DNA from: CAZJWR01 sp964549765
GTDB taxonomy: Bacteria > Zixibacteria > MSB-5A5 > GN15 > JAAZOE01
Direction of reading: 5' to 3'
DNA: 64,000 nucleotides
Assembly: GCA_964549765.1 (NCBI GenBank)
Contig: CAZJWR010000005.1
Span: 1 to 64,000, forward strand
Under the pieces are notes generated by a model that was not told the DNA's origin, did no database searches, and saw only the letters and a program-made list of their open reading frames with translations. Positions 1-8,724 of this stretch are shown here, one piece after another. The position numbers and the translations under genes are program-made. Numbering within the stretch: position 1 is the stretch's first letter; each line of letters opens with the position of its first letter.

Positions 1-55
1 AACCCCCGACAGGCTGATTACAAATCAGCTACTCTACCAACTGAGTTACGCCGGC
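1..55 (-). tRNA. tRNA-Thr (anticodon TGT), cut by window edge
   Basis: Read on the minus strand from 55 to 1, the sequence gives the 5' acceptor strand GCCGGCG, a D arm (ACTC paired with GAGT), an anticodon stem GCTGA/TCAGC enclosing the seven-base loop TTTGTAA, a five-base variable loop and the first strand of the T stem (GGGGG). The anticodon is TGT, which reads threonine ACA codons. The T loop and the 3' acceptor strand lie beyond the window edge. It sits downstream of cysS on the same strand, with a gap of about 115 bases in which I see nothing else. Confidence 0.93.
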
Positions 56-171
56 TCGTCAAAAACAGGGCTATAAAATAGTCATTTCGCCCCGACTGTC
101 AAGTCCTTTTCTGTATCGGTAATACGTGACCAGGCTTCAGTCGGATACGGATTATATCTATGTCAAAATCC

Positions 172-1569
172 CTACAACTTCCGTTTCCATTTGGTGCCGC
201 CGGGGGTGTCTTCGAGGATTATGCCCGCCGCCAAAAGCTCGTCGCGGATGCGGTCGGCTTCGGCCCATTGGCGGTTCTTCCGAGCGTCCTCGCGAGCCCT
301 GATTTTGGCCTCGATTTCCGCGTCCAACGATTCCTCTTCCTTCTTCCGGAACCCTAGCACCGAATCGAAACCTTCGATCGTCTCCAAAGCTCGCTCCGCT
401 TCTGCTTTCGATAGCTTGCCCTCGGCTTTCAGACGGTTGATATCACGGATAAAATCGAATACGACACCCAGCGCCTGCGACATATTGAGGTCATCGTCCA
501 GAGCCGTTTCGAAGCCGTCCCTAGCTTGCTTGATAAACGTATCCGCCTCTCCCCCATCGGCCTCGCCGGTCACATCGGCGAGGTTGGCGATAAAATCGAG
601 ATACCGTTCCAGCCCGTTGCGGGCCGCATCGAGGCCGTCGAAAGTGAAATTCAACTGCTGGCGGTAATGGGTCGAGATCAGCAGATAACGTATCGCCAGC
701 GGCGCATATCCCTTATCGAGCAGATCGCGCAGCGTGAAGTAGTTCCCGAACGATTTGGCCATCTTGCGGCCCTCGACAATCAGATGCAATGCATGCAGCC
801 AGTAATTGACAAAAGGCTGGCCCGTCGCCGCCTCCGATTGCGCGATCTCGTTTTCATGATGCGGGAAAATATTGTCGACGGCGCCGGTATGGATGTCGAA
901 ATGATCGCCGAGATATTTCATCGACATCGCCGAGCATTCGATATGCCACCCCGGACGGCCTTTGCCCAAATCGGTTTCCCAATAGACGTCGCCGTCGGCC
1001 TCGTCCCAGCCTTTCCACAGCGCGAAATCCGACACCTGTTCTTTCTCGTACTCATCGCTGGCCACCCGCGCGCCCGCCTTCAGACCCTCCAGCTTCATAT
1101 GCGATAACTTGCCGTATTCGGGGAATGCAGATATTTTGTAATAGTAGTCACCGCCGCTTTCGTACGCGATTCCCTTCTCGATCAGTTTGCTTACAAGCGC
1201 CACCATTTCGGGGATATGTTCGGTCGCCGCCGGGTAATACTCGGCTCGTTCGACGTTGAGCGTATCGATATCGTCGAAGAATGCCTTTTTGTACATATCC
1301 GTATACTCTGAAATCGGCATTTTCTTTTCCTGCGATCCCCGGATCGTCTTATCATCAACATCGGTCAGGTTCATCACATGGGTGACCTTGTAACCCTTGT
1401 ATTTCAAGTAACGCCGCAGTACGTCCTCGAACAGAAATGTCCGCAGGTTTCCGATATGGACATAGTTGTAGACGGTCGGCCCGCAGGTGTACATGCGGAC
1501 GTGACTATCCTCGATCGGTTTGAATTCCTCTTTTCGCCGACTCATCGTGTTGTAAAACTGCAAAGCCAT
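172..1569 (-). CDS. cysS: Cysteine--tRNA ligase
   Basis: Class I cysteinyl-tRNA synthetase, 465 aa, the usual length. It charges tRNA-Cys with cysteine in the cytoplasm. The HIGN form of the HIGH motif is at residues 38-41 and the KMSKS loop appears as KMAKS at 269-273. Zinc ligands expected for this family are visible as Cys29 (YTCGPTVYN), Cys212 (WHIECSAM) and the HHENE block at 237-241. It starts with ATG two bases downstream of the M42 peptidase stop codon, so it is probably the last gene of the minus-strand cluster and translationally coupled. The 3' side leads to tRNA-Thr. Nothing is unusual about it. Confidence 0.97.
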   Translation of the reverse strand: MALQFYNTMSRRKEEFKPIEDSHVRMYTCGPTVYNYVHIGNLRTFLFEDVLRRYLKYKGYKVTHVMNLTDVDDKTIRGSQEKKMPISEYTDMYKKAFFDDIDTLNVERAEYYPAATEHIPEMVALVSKLIEKGIAYESGGDYYYKISAFPEYGKLSHMKLEGLKAGARVASDEYEKEQVSDFALWKGWDEADGDVYWETDLGKGRPGWHIECSAMSMKYLGDHFDIHTGAVDNIFPHHENEIAQSEAATGQPFVNYWLHALHLIVEGRKMAKSFGNYFTLRDLLDKGYAPLAIRYLLISTHYRQQLNFTFDGLDAARNGLERYLDFIANLADVTGEADGGEADTFIKQARDGFETALDDDLNMSQALGVVFDFIRDINRLKAEGKLSKAEAERALETIEGFDSVLGFRKKEEESLDAEIEAKIRAREDARKNRQWAEADRIRDELLAAGIILEDTPGGTKWKRKL

Positions 1570-1571
1570 GA

Positions 1572-2642
1572 TTACCTCATCGTGAATGACGCCACCGTTT
1601 TCTTGTCCAGCCGCTTGATCACCTCGACCAGCAGCTTCAAGGTGGAGTCATAGTCCTTGCGATACAACAGCGAATTATGGCTATGGATATAGCGCACCGG
1701 CGGCCCGATATAGATCGACGGCACCCCCGCCCGCGTGATATGAATCCGCGCGCCGTCCCCGGAACCCCGTTCGAAATAGCTCAACTGGAACGGAATTTTT
1801 TTCCTCTCGGCGGTATCCATGATCAGTTCCCGCAGGCGTGTATTAGGAATCAGACCGCTATCGTAAACCAATATCGTTGGGCCGCCGCCGAATTTCTCCG
1901 AGCGATCCTTAAATCCCGGAATATCTGCGGCGATGCCGACGTCGAGGCAGATGGCTACGTCGGGATCGGTTACATGCGCCACCGTCGCCGCCCCGCGCAA
2001 CCCGACCTCCTCTTGCACCGATCCGGCGCCGATAACGGTATTGGGGTGTTTCATCTTTTGTAATTTCCGCAGGGCATCTACCACCAGCGCGCAGGCGACG
2101 CGGTTATCGAACGCCTTGGCCAGATAGACCTGGTTGTTGTTCATGACCGTGAATTCGGAATCAGGCACGATCGGATCGCCGATGCGAATCCCCAGCTTTT
2201 TCTTGACATCGAATTTTTCCATGCCGCCGACGTCGATGAACATATCGGTGATGTCCATCACCTTTTTGCGTTCCTCTTCCTTCAGTACGTGCGGCGGTTT
2301 GGAGCCGACGATGCCGAGTACCGGGCCATTCTTGGTGATGACCCGCATCCGCTGGCCCAGCGCCACGTGGCCCCACCAGCCGCCCAGCGGCAGAAATTTG
2401 ATAAAGCCGTCGTCGGTAATCTCCCGGACCATGAAACCGATTTCATCCAGGTGCGAATCGATCAACACCCGCGGCGAATCGCTGGTTCCCCTTTTGATAC
2501 CGATCAACGATCCCAGCTTGTCATATTGCAGCTCGGCCAAATCCTTCATATACGACGCCATCACCTCGGTCGCGGCGTCTTCATGACCCGATGTCCCGTT
2601 GGCGTTGGTCAAATCCCGAAGTAACTCTGCTGAAAAATCCAC
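1572..2642 (-). CDS. M42 family metallopeptidase (aminopeptidase/endoglucanase type)
   Basis: A 356-aa M42 dinuclear metalloaminopeptidase of the FrvX/YsdC/TET type, expected to trim peptides in the cytoplasm as a large oligomer. The metal-site and catalytic landmarks are in order: DSHLDEIGF (His64, about 62-70), AFDNR (Asp179, 177-181), the catalytic EE pair at 211-212, Asp234 in CLDVG and a C-terminal His near 320 (RYIHSHN). It lies 22 bases after the HAD gene and 2 bases before cysS, so it belongs to the same transcription unit. Substrate specificity (glutamyl, leucyl or lysyl) cannot be read from the sequence; the older cellulase M annotation of this family is not supported. Confidence 0.9.
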   Translation of the reverse strand: MDFSAELLRDLTNANGTSGHEDAATEVMASYMKDLAELQYDKLGSLIGIKRGTSDSPRVLIDSHLDEIGFMVREITDDGFIKFLPLGGWWGHVALGQRMRVITKNGPVLGIVGSKPPHVLKEEERKKVMDITDMFIDVGGMEKFDVKKKLGIRIGDPIVPDSEFTVMNNNQVYLAKAFDNRVACALVVDALRKLQKMKHPNTVIGAGSVQEEVGLRGAATVAHVTDPDVAICLDVGIAADIPGFKDRSEKFGGGPTILVYDSGLIPNTRLRELIMDTAERKKIPFQLSYFERGSGDGARIHITRAGVPSIYIGPPVRYIHSHNSLLYRKDYDSTLKLLVEVIKRLDKKTVASFTMR

Positions 2643-2664
2643 AACTCCTCACTTTCTCTATCTG

Positions 2665-3393
2665 TCAATCCATTATATCCAAAAGCTCGGTCAATGAACT
2701 GATGACCGGGAACCCGTCCGGCATGGGATCGGGATATTTTCTTCCCTCGCGATATTTCAGAACCGCCGACATACCGTGCTTATGCGGCCCCTCGACGTCT
2801 TCGACATATCGGTCACCGACAAACATCGTCGCCGATCCGGGCAGCCCGATTCGGCGCAGCCCCTCTTCGTAGATCGTGGAATGCGGCTTGCGGTAACCGA
2901 ATTCGGACGAATAGATGCGAAAATCCAGATACTGCTGCAACCCGAAATGCTCCAGATCGACCTCGTGGCTGTGTTCGGGGAATATCGTATTCGATATCAA
3001 CCCCGTCCGATATCCCCGGCTCTTCAATTCCCGAAGGACTTCGTTGGCTCCGTCGCACAGCACGAACCCCTCGCGCACCAGCTCATAGAAAATATCTATG
3101 CTGCGTATGCTCTGCTCGCGGACATTCTCAAGACCATATTCAGTATACAGCCGCTCGAAAGCGTCAATCGACCGCCATTCCTGCAATGTTTCCAAGGCTG
3201 TTGCACGATATTCGTTCTTTATTTCCTCAAGACGCGCGTTGAACGTTTCGAAATCCGGGAGATGATGATCGCTGCTGATCAGATGATCATACGCCCGTCG
3301 CTGCCCGTCGAGCGTGATTTCCTCCCATGGGCGCGATTCGAACTCCAGAAGGGTCGAACCCAGGTCGAAAATTATGCCTTTTATCTGCGACAA
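2665..3393 (-). CDS. HAD-superfamily hydrolase
   Basis: Haloacid dehalogenase-like protein of about 242 aa. I chose the TTG start at 3393 because longer forms run far into ddl, and TTG follows AAGGCAGG at a workable distance, just after the ddl stop. Motif I is near the N-terminus as FDLGSTLLEF: the nucleophile Asp is present but the second Asp of the usual DxD is Gly, a variant seen in some HAD-IA members. A helical cap follows, then motif II (GLISN), the motif III Lys region (GYRKPH) and motif IV (MFVGDRYVEDVEG). It resembles phosphoglycolate phosphatase or YjjG-like hydrolases. The substrate is unknown. Confidence 0.85.
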   Translation of the reverse strand: MSQIKGIIFDLGSTLLEFESRPWEEITLDGQRRAYDHLISSDHHLPDFETFNARLEEIKNEYRATALETLQEWRSIDAFERLYTEYGLENVREQSIRSIDIFYELVREGFVLCDGANEVLRELKSRGYRTGLISNTIFPEHSHEVDLEHFGLQQYLDFRIYSSEFGYRKPHSTIYEEGLRRIGLPGSATMFVGDRYVEDVEGPHKHGMSAVLKYREGRKYPDPMPDGFPVISSLTELLDIMD

Positions 3394-3398
3394 CGATA

Positions 3399-4448
3399 TT
3401 ACCTGCCTTCCAGAGCCAGATCGCACAGCCGGTCCAGCAGCTCGCCGAATTCGATCCCGGCGGCGCGCGCCGCCATCGGAAACAATGACAATTCGGTCAT
3501 GCCCGGAAGCGTATTCAATTCCAGGCAGATATATTTGTTCAGTGACGCCACGACAAAGTCGATCCGCGCATATCCCCGGCATCCGACTGTCCGATAAAAT
3601 CGTACGGCGTCATCGGACAACTTCTTTGTGATAGCGTCGTCGATTTCCGCCGGGCAAATATACTGCGACTTTCCCTTGGTGTACTTGCAGGCGTAATCGT
3701 AGAGCTTGTGCGACGGTTTGATTTCCACCGGCGGCAACGCTTTCCCGTCCAAAACCGATATCGTAATTTCCCGTCCCGCCAGATAATCCTCGGCCATGAT
3801 CGAATCGGACACCTGGAAGGCGGCGCGAACCGCTTCGTCGATAACCTCGTCCGTCTCGACCAGAGACAAACCTACCGTCGATCCCCCGTCGGTCGGTTTG
3901 ACAATAAACGGCAGTCGAATTTCACTCCGTCTGATATCGGCCACAACATCGTCAAACGACCGCCCGGCAGCGATGTCATAGCGTTTCCATCGAGCCGTCG
4001 GGATGCCCAGCGACAGCATCACTCGCTTGGCGATATCCTTATTCATGGCCATCGCCGAAGCCGCCATCGGCGAGCCCGTGTAGGGAATACCGATGATATC
4101 CAGCAGGGCCTGAATGCCGCCGTTTTCACCGGCGCCGCCGTGCAGGGCGATAAACACGACGTCGACGCCGTTCTGCCTGACTCTGACCAGTTCGCGGGTC
4201 GAAGAAAGACTCATCCGCTGCGGAATCTTGTCGACCGCCGTTGACGTTCCGGCCGCAGTCGACTCGGCGGGGAGGAACTTCCCCGATTCATCCGTTAGAT
4301 AGTCGCCGTTCAGCGTATCGATCACCCGCACGTGATGGCCGGACTTCAAAAATGCGTTGGTGACGGCCCGAGCCGAATTGAGCGACACCTCACGCTCGGT
4401 CGATTCTCCCCCGGCCAGCACGAGAATGTTAAGCGTTTTTCCTGTCAT
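3399..4448 (-). CDS. ddl: D-alanine--D-alanine ligase
   Basis: ATP-grasp ligase of about 349 aa that makes the D-Ala-D-Ala dipeptide of peptidoglycan precursors. Visible landmarks are GGESTEREVSLNSA near the N-terminus, the LHGGAGENG loop (usual form HGxxGEDG), VKPTDGGSTVGLS in the ATP-grasp fold, EDYLAGREITISVLDG, and the metal/substrate segment LELNTLPGMTELSLFP. The ATG at 4448 was preferred over one nine codons upstream because it leaves the Rossmann-like start MTGKTLNILVLAGG. It overlaps the DedA gene end by 20 bases. It is the only cell-wall gene of this cluster. Confidence 0.96.
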   Translation of the reverse strand: MTGKTLNILVLAGGESTEREVSLNSARAVTNAFLKSGHHVRVIDTLNGDYLTDESGKFLPAESTAAGTSTAVDKIPQRMSLSSTRELVRVRQNGVDVVFIALHGGAGENGGIQALLDIIGIPYTGSPMAASAMAMNKDIAKRVMLSLGIPTARWKRYDIAAGRSFDDVVADIRRSEIRLPFIVKPTDGGSTVGLSLVETDEVIDEAVRAAFQVSDSIMAEDYLAGREITISVLDGKALPPVEIKPSHKLYDYACKYTKGKSQYICPAEIDDAITKKLSDDAVRFYRTVGCRGYARIDFVVASLNKYICLELNTLPGMTELSLFPMAARAAGIEFGELLDRLCDLALEGR

Positions 4449-5067
4449 GACGAACCCGATATATCCAGAGTGCAAACCATAGTATAATCAGAATGCTCAC
4501 GATCACCAAGATGATTTTGCCGTAGATATTGAACCCTTTGACCAAATCCTGTATGTAGGCATGCATCAAAAAGGCCAGACCGATCAACGTCCCGTGAAAC
4601 AGAATCGCCGATACCAGAGAAAACAGCGTCATCCGCCCGGCCGGATAATCACCCATGCCCGCCGCCGCCGCGATGGCCACCCGTCCCCCGACGACGAATC
4701 GGCTGAATACCAGGGTCCACGCCCCGAACCGGGCAAACCATCTTTGGACACGGGCGATATCGTCAAAATTGAAAATTTTGTACTCCCGCCGGGTAAAAAA
4801 CGCCCGGCCGTGATGAAGACTAATGTAATAGATCAGCATGACCGAGAACAGCGTTCCGACACATACCGCGCCCAAGGTCAAAAAAGCATTCAATTTGCCC
4901 AGCGCCGCCAGGTAGCCGCCGATGATAGTAAAAGTATCCCCCGGGAACGGCGGAAAGATATTTTCGATAAATGCCACAGCGAACAGAATCAGATATATAT
5001 ATCCCGTGGGAGTATTGCTCACGAAGAGCAGCAGTTCGTCGAATCCGGCCGTGATAAGGTCCCACAT
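4429..5067 (-). CDS. DedA/SNARE-associated family membrane protein
   Basis: An integral membrane protein of about 212 aa from the DedA (VTT domain) family, implicated in undecaprenyl-phosphate and phospholipid flipping. The signature FPPFPGDTF lies near residues 38-46. A second conserved segment, FSRFVVGGRVAIAAAAGMG, has the family's R-x3-P/G-R-like pattern. Four to six hydrophobic segments follow in typical order, with a basic C-terminal tail. The ATG at 5067 lies five bases after the ispF stop; a longer form would overlap ispF by about 50 bases. The neighbours ddl and ispDF make a role in polyprenol-linked envelope synthesis reasonable, but that is inference. Confidence 0.88.
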   Translation of the reverse strand: MWDLITAGFDELLLFVSNTPTGYIYLILFAVAFIENIFPPFPGDTFTIIGGYLAALGKLNAFLTLGAVCVGTLFSVMLIYYISLHHGRAFFTRREYKIFNFDDIARVQRWFARFGAWTLVFSRFVVGGRVAIAAAAGMGDYPAGRMTLFSLVSAILFHGTLIGLAFLMHAYIQDLVKGFNIYGKIILVIVSILIILWFALWIYRVRHDRKNA

Positions 5068-5071
5068 AAGG

Positions 5072-5551
5072 CTATTTGCACACCGTCGCCACAGCCACCG
5101 CGACGATCCCCTCCTCACGACCCGTGAAACCCAGCTTTTCGGTCGTAGTCGCCTTGACGCTCACCCGGGTTATCTCCACACCAAGAGTTTCGGCGATCCG
5201 TTTTCGCATGGCGGCGGTATGTTCGACCAGACGAGGCCGCTGAGCGACAATCGTGGCGTCGACGTTCGACACCGACCACCGGTCGGCGGCGAGCATATTG
5301 CGCGTCTCCCCCAATAGCACCAGAGAACTGATGTCCTTATATTTGGCGTCGCTGTCCGGGAAATGCCGGCCGATATCGCCCATGGCCACCGCGCCTAATA
5401 AAGCGTCGACGATGGCATGAATAAGCACGTCGGCGTCGGAATGTCCAGCCAGCCCCTGAGGTGACGCAATCTCCACGCCGCCTAACACCAGCCGCCGGTC
5501 TTCGGCGAAGGCGTGAGCGTCGATTCCGATGCCGCATCGGAAATCATTCAT
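5072..5551 (-). CDS. ispF: 2-C-methyl-D-erythritol 2,4-cyclodiphosphate synthase
   Basis: IspF, 159 aa, catalyses the cyclisation step of the MEP isoprenoid pathway. The metal-binding DxH motif is GIDAHAF at residues 8-14. GHSDADVLIHAIVDALLG carries the conserved HSDADV segment with a metal-binding His, and MGDIGRHFPDSD is the family signature. The C-terminal VSVKATTTEKLGFTGREEGI holds the substrate-binding TT-EKLGF-G-EGI pattern. It overlaps the 3' end of ispD by 8 bases, the classic ispDF arrangement, and the two enzymes act two steps apart in the same pathway. Confidence 0.97.
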   Translation of the reverse strand: MNDFRCGIGIDAHAFAEDRRLVLGGVEIASPQGLAGHSDADVLIHAIVDALLGAVAMGDIGRHFPDSDAKYKDISSLVLLGETRNMLAADRWSVSNVDATIVAQRPRLVEHTAAMRKRIAETLGVEITRVSVKATTTEKLGFTGREEGIVAVAVATVCK

Positions 5552-6236
5552 GACTTTCCCTTTCCAGCATCATTTTTATAAAGTCCGCGTCCGTGCTTGT
5601 CGTCAATTTCGGATTGGGACCAGTCGAGGAAACCAGCCGCACCATGAATCCGAACGCCTCTACCAGCGCCGCATCGTCGGTCGCTTTCGTCCCTGATGCC
5701 GCGCCTTTCCGATGCGCCTCCGATATCAGATCATATTGAAAGGCCTGCGGCGTTTCCGCGATAAACAAATTTGTCCGGTCCACCGTCGCCAGAATCATGC
5801 CCTCGCGCGCCCGTTTGACCGTTTCCGCCACCGGCCTTCCCAAAATCGCCGCCCGATGCTGCTGGGCCTCGCGAACGACGGCGTCGATGTCCGCCGGCTT
5901 GACCAGCGGCCTGACGGCGTCATGAATCGCCACGTACGACGTCGCCTGAGGCAGCGCCGCCAGCCCTTTGGCGACAGATTCGGTCCGCGACGCGCCGCCG
6001 GGAACGATCTTGACCACTTTCAGAAAATCGTAAGGATCGACGACGGTGTTGTTGACATGCAGAAGATAGTCTTCCCCAACCACCAATACGATCTGGTCGA
6101 TGGTTTCGGCCGCCTCGAATCGTCCGATCGTCCAGGACATCACCGGCCGCCCGGCCAGAAGTTGATATTGTTTGGGAACATCCCCCCCGAACCGTTCGCC
6201 GCTGCCCCCGGCGACTATGAGTGCGATTGTCGTCAT
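5544..6236 (-). CDS. ispD: 2-C-methyl-D-erythritol 4-phosphate cytidylyltransferase
   Basis: IspD, 230 aa, transfers CMP to MEP in the isoprenoid pathway. The nucleotide-binding N-terminus is IALIVAGGSGERFGG, followed by PKQYQLLAGRPV, matching the AAG-G-RmG...PKqy pattern of the family. IHDAVRPLVKP is the conserved HDavRP motif. Later segments RTNLFIAETPQAFQYDLI and TDDAALVEAFG also match the family. The gene lies 49 bases after queA and overlaps ispF by 8 bases. No fusion with ispF is present, although bifunctional IspDF proteins occur elsewhere. Confidence 0.96.
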   Translation of the reverse strand: MTTIALIVAGGSGERFGGDVPKQYQLLAGRPVMSWTIGRFEAAETIDQIVLVVGEDYLLHVNNTVVDPYDFLKVVKIVPGGASRTESVAKGLAALPQATSYVAIHDAVRPLVKPADIDAVVREAQQHRAAILGRPVAETVKRAREGMILATVDRTNLFIAETPQAFQYDLISEAHRKGAASGTKATDDAALVEAFGFMVRLVSSTGPNPKLTTSTDADFIKMMLERESHE

Positions 6237-6285
6237 GGCCCGAAAATAATATACCCAACGGCGTGAGCAAAGAAGAAAAGCGAGG

Positions 6286-7311
6286 TCACAGAATCAGCAT
6301 ACAATCCCCGTAACTGTAAAACCGGTACTTTTTCTCGACGGCGTGATAATAGGCCTCGAACAGCGAATCCCGCCCGCAGAACGCCGCTACCAGCATTAAC
6401 AAAGACGTCCGGGGAAGATGAAAATTCGTCAACATGGCGTCCACGGCCTTGTACTGATACGGCGGATATATAAACAGATCGACCAGCCCCGAATAGGGCG
6501 ACACCAGCCCGGCGTCATCGGCAACATATTCGGTCGTTCGCACCGACGTCGTTCCCACGGCCAGCAGTTTTTGCCCCTTCTGCTTGCGCCGATTGATCGC
6601 CCGCGCCGTGCGGGCGTTGACACAGGCGAACTCGGGATCGACCACATGCCGTTCGATCCGCTCCGTCATCACCGGTTTGAACGTCCCCGGCCCGACGTGC
6701 AACGTGATTTTTTCATAGCCGATGTGCTGCGTATTTAGCCGCTTGAGCGTCTGCCGGTCAAAATGCAGCCCCGCCGTAGGCGCCGCCACCGATCCGGTTT
6801 GCTCGGCGTAGACGGTCTGGTACCGGTCGATATCCCGTTTGTCGGGATCGCGCTTTATATAGGGCGGCAACGGGATTCTCCCGTACTGGTTGATAATAAA
6901 CCGCTCTTCGGTTTTGGTCCCGAATTCGATTTCCCGTTCGATTCCGCCCGGCTTGTCGATGACCGTGATATAATGCTTGTTGTCGAAAAATATTTGTTCG
7001 CCGGCTTTGATCCGTCCCGACGGTCGCAGCAGGGCTACCCACCGTCCCGGCCCGGTCTGCCTCACCAGGAACACTTCCACCCGGCCGCCCGACCGGCGCT
7101 TGGCGAACAACCGCGCCTTGAGCACCTTGCTGTCGTTGAGAACGAGAAAATACGACCGATTGAGAAAATCGGGCAGGTAGAAAAACCGGCTGTCGGTGAT
7201 CGATCCGTCCGCCCGGTTCAGCACCAGCATGCGGGAATGAGCGCGCTTCTGCGCCGGGTACTGCGCGACCAGTTCACCCGGCAGATCATAGTCGAAATCG
7301 GATAATTTCAT
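6286..7311 (-). CDS. queA: S-adenosylmethionine:tRNA ribosyltransferase-isomerase
   Basis: QueA, 341 aa, adds the epoxycyclopentane ring to 7-aminomethyl-deazaguanine in tRNA during queuosine synthesis. The N-terminus MKLSDFDYDLPGELVAQYP is diagnostic. Further family blocks are VLNDSKVLKARLF, GSVAAPTAGLHFD, TLHVGPGTFKPV, VGTTSVRTTEY and the C-terminal TNFHLPRTSLLMLVAAFCG. The start overlaps the DUF2905 stop in an ATGA junction (7308-7311), which indicates translational coupling. No other queuosine gene is visible in the window. Confidence 0.97.
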   Translation of the reverse strand: MKLSDFDYDLPGELVAQYPAQKRAHSRMLVLNRADGSITDSRFFYLPDFLNRSYFLVLNDSKVLKARLFAKRRSGGRVEVFLVRQTGPGRWVALLRPSGRIKAGEQIFFDNKHYITVIDKPGGIEREIEFGTKTEERFIINQYGRIPLPPYIKRDPDKRDIDRYQTVYAEQTGSVAAPTAGLHFDRQTLKRLNTQHIGYEKITLHVGPGTFKPVMTERIERHVVDPEFACVNARTARAINRRKQKGQKLLAVGTTSVRTTEYVADDAGLVSPYSGLVDLFIYPPYQYKAVDAMLTNFHLPRTSLLMLVAAFCGRDSLFEAYYHAVEKKYRFYSYGDCMLIL

Positions 7312-7538
7312 TTACGAAAAATCAGGTTGAGGATTATGGTCAGGATAACCGACACGATGATCGACGTCAGCAAGGGAAAATGAAACGACCAGTTTTTCCC
7401 GCGGATGTTGATATCGCCGGGCAATTTTCCCAAAAACGGGATTTTCCCCGCCAGAAGGATAATCACCCCGATGACGATGACCACGCCGCCGATAACTATC
7501 AGCGCCCGCCCGAGCGTATGCATCGGAAATTGATCCAT
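7308..7538 (-). CDS. DUF2905 family small membrane protein
   Basis: A 76-aa protein with two hydrophobic segments (about residues 10-30 and 52-73) separated by GKIPFLGKLPGDINIRGKN. The G-LPGDI-i-rGn loop is the signature of the DUF2905 family. No function is established for that family; it is often found beside ruvB and queA, as here. The start ATG at 7538 is 62-70 bases downstream of a promoter-like sequence at 7607-7635, and the stop overlaps queA by four bases. It is probably the first gene of a transcript that runs to cysS. Confidence 0.85.
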   Translation of the reverse strand: MDQFPMHTLGRALIVIGGVVIVIGVIILLAGKIPFLGKLPGDINIRGKNWSFHFPLLTSIIVSVILTIILNLIFRK

Positions 7539-7606
7539 GAGTGTACAGTATCCTGCCTGCCGATGGAGCTGCCGTCCGTCTCCGTTCTGTTATCAATGAT
7601 ACTACG

Positions 7607-7635
7607 ACTATACTCCCTTCGAGTTCCGTTCGTAA
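7607..7635 (-). promoter_or_regulatory. Candidate sigma70-type promoter for DUF2905-queA-ispDF operon
   Basis: On the minus strand a -35 box TTACGA (7635-7630) and a -10 box TATAGT (7612-7607) are separated by 17 bases, in the 154-base gap between ruvB and the DUF2905 gene. The -35 matches consensus only partly. The call is by eye. Confidence 0.4.
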
Positions 7636-7692
7636 ATTACAACCTAGTTGCGAACGAGCCGAACCCGTATAGTTACTCGTTTCAGAATGAGT

Positions 7693-8724
7693 TCAAAACA
7701 GCGACTGTTGGGAGTCGCTGCGACCGCCCTTTTTTATTCCCAGATGCTCGTATGCCAGGTCGGTCGCGACCCGCCCCTGTCGCGTTCGCTGGACAAGACC
7801 GATTTTTAGCAGATACGGCTCGACCATATCCACCAGCGTATCGCTTTCCTCGTTGAGCGTGGTGGCGATCGTTTCCAGACCGACCGGCCCGCCCTGGTAG
7901 TAATCTATGATGACTTTCAGATAACTGCGGTCGAGTTTATCCAGGCCAATGGTGTCGATTTCTTCCATCGCCAGCGCCTTTTCGGCGACCTGACCGTTGA
8001 TCGTTCCGTCGCCCTTGATCTGGCAATAATCGCGCACGCGTCGCAGCAAACGGTTGGCGATACGCGGCGTGCCCCGGCTTCGGCGGCCGATCACCAGCGC
8101 TCCGGCGTCGTCAATTTCGATCTCCATCAGATGCGCGGACCGTCTGACGATTTGCTGCAGATCATCGACGTCATAAAAATCAATATGGTGATATATCCCG
8201 AACCGATCCCGCAACGGCGCCGAAAGAAGTCCCACCCGCGTGGTCGCGCCGACGAGCGTAAACTGCTTCAGGGGCATATTGATCACCCGTGAAAACGCCC
8301 CCTTGTCGATCATAAACTCCACCCGGAAATCCTCGAGGGCGGGATAAATAAACTCCTCGACTACGGGATTCAGCCGGTGGATTTCATCGATGAAGAGTAC
8401 GTCGCCCCGCTTGAGATTGGTCAGGACGCCCATCAAATCGCCCGCACGAGTCAAAGTCGGCCCCGAGGTGGCGATGATGTTCGCTTCCATTTCTTTGGCC
8501 AGGACATGCGCCAACGTCGTCTTGCCCAGACCGGGTGGTCCGTAAAACAGGATATGCTCGTGCGGCTCGTTTCGCTGGCGGGCGGCCGCAATCGACAGCC
8601 GCATCTTCCCTACAAGGTTTTTCTGGCCGATATAATCGTCGAGCACCGTCGGGCGCAGCGAAAGAAACGTCTGTTCTTCTTCATGGTCGACCGCTTCGGG
8701 CGATATGATCCGCTCGCGCTTCAT
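7693..8724 (-). CDS. ruvB: Holliday junction branch migration DNA helicase
   Basis: RuvB, 343 aa, the AAA+ motor of the RuvABC resolvasome. The RuvB N-terminus (RPTVLDDYIGQ) precedes the Walker A motif GPPGLGKTT near residue 61. Walker B is LFIDEIHRLN, sensor 1 appears as LVGATTRVGLL, the arginine finger as PLRDRFGI, and the C-terminal winged helix carries GPVGLETIATTLNEESDTL. It overlaps ruvA by four bases. The order ruvC-ruvA-ruvB is the standard one. Confidence 0.98.
   Translation of the reverse strand: MKRERIISPEAVDHEEEQTFLSLRPTVLDDYIGQKNLVGKMRLSIAAARQRNEPHEHILFYGPPGLGKTTLAHVLAKEMEANIIATSGPTLTRAGDLMGVLTNLKRGDVLFIDEIHRLNPVVEEFIYPALEDFRVEFMIDKGAFSRVINMPLKQFTLVGATTRVGLLSAPLRDRFGIYHHIDFYDVDDLQQIVRRSAHLMEIEIDDAGALVIGRRSRGTPRIANRLLRRVRDYCQIKGDGTINGQVAEKALAMEEIDTIGLDKLDRSYLKVIIDYYQGGPVGLETIATTLNEESDTLVDMVEPYLLKIGLVQRTRQGRVATDLAYEHLGIKKGGRSDSQQSLF

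Noticed and set aside
7628..7657. CGTTCG...CGAACG inverted repeat between ruvB and the DUF2905 gene as a terminator
   Set aside because: It has a large unpaired bulge and no T run, and overlaps a promoter-like -35 box.
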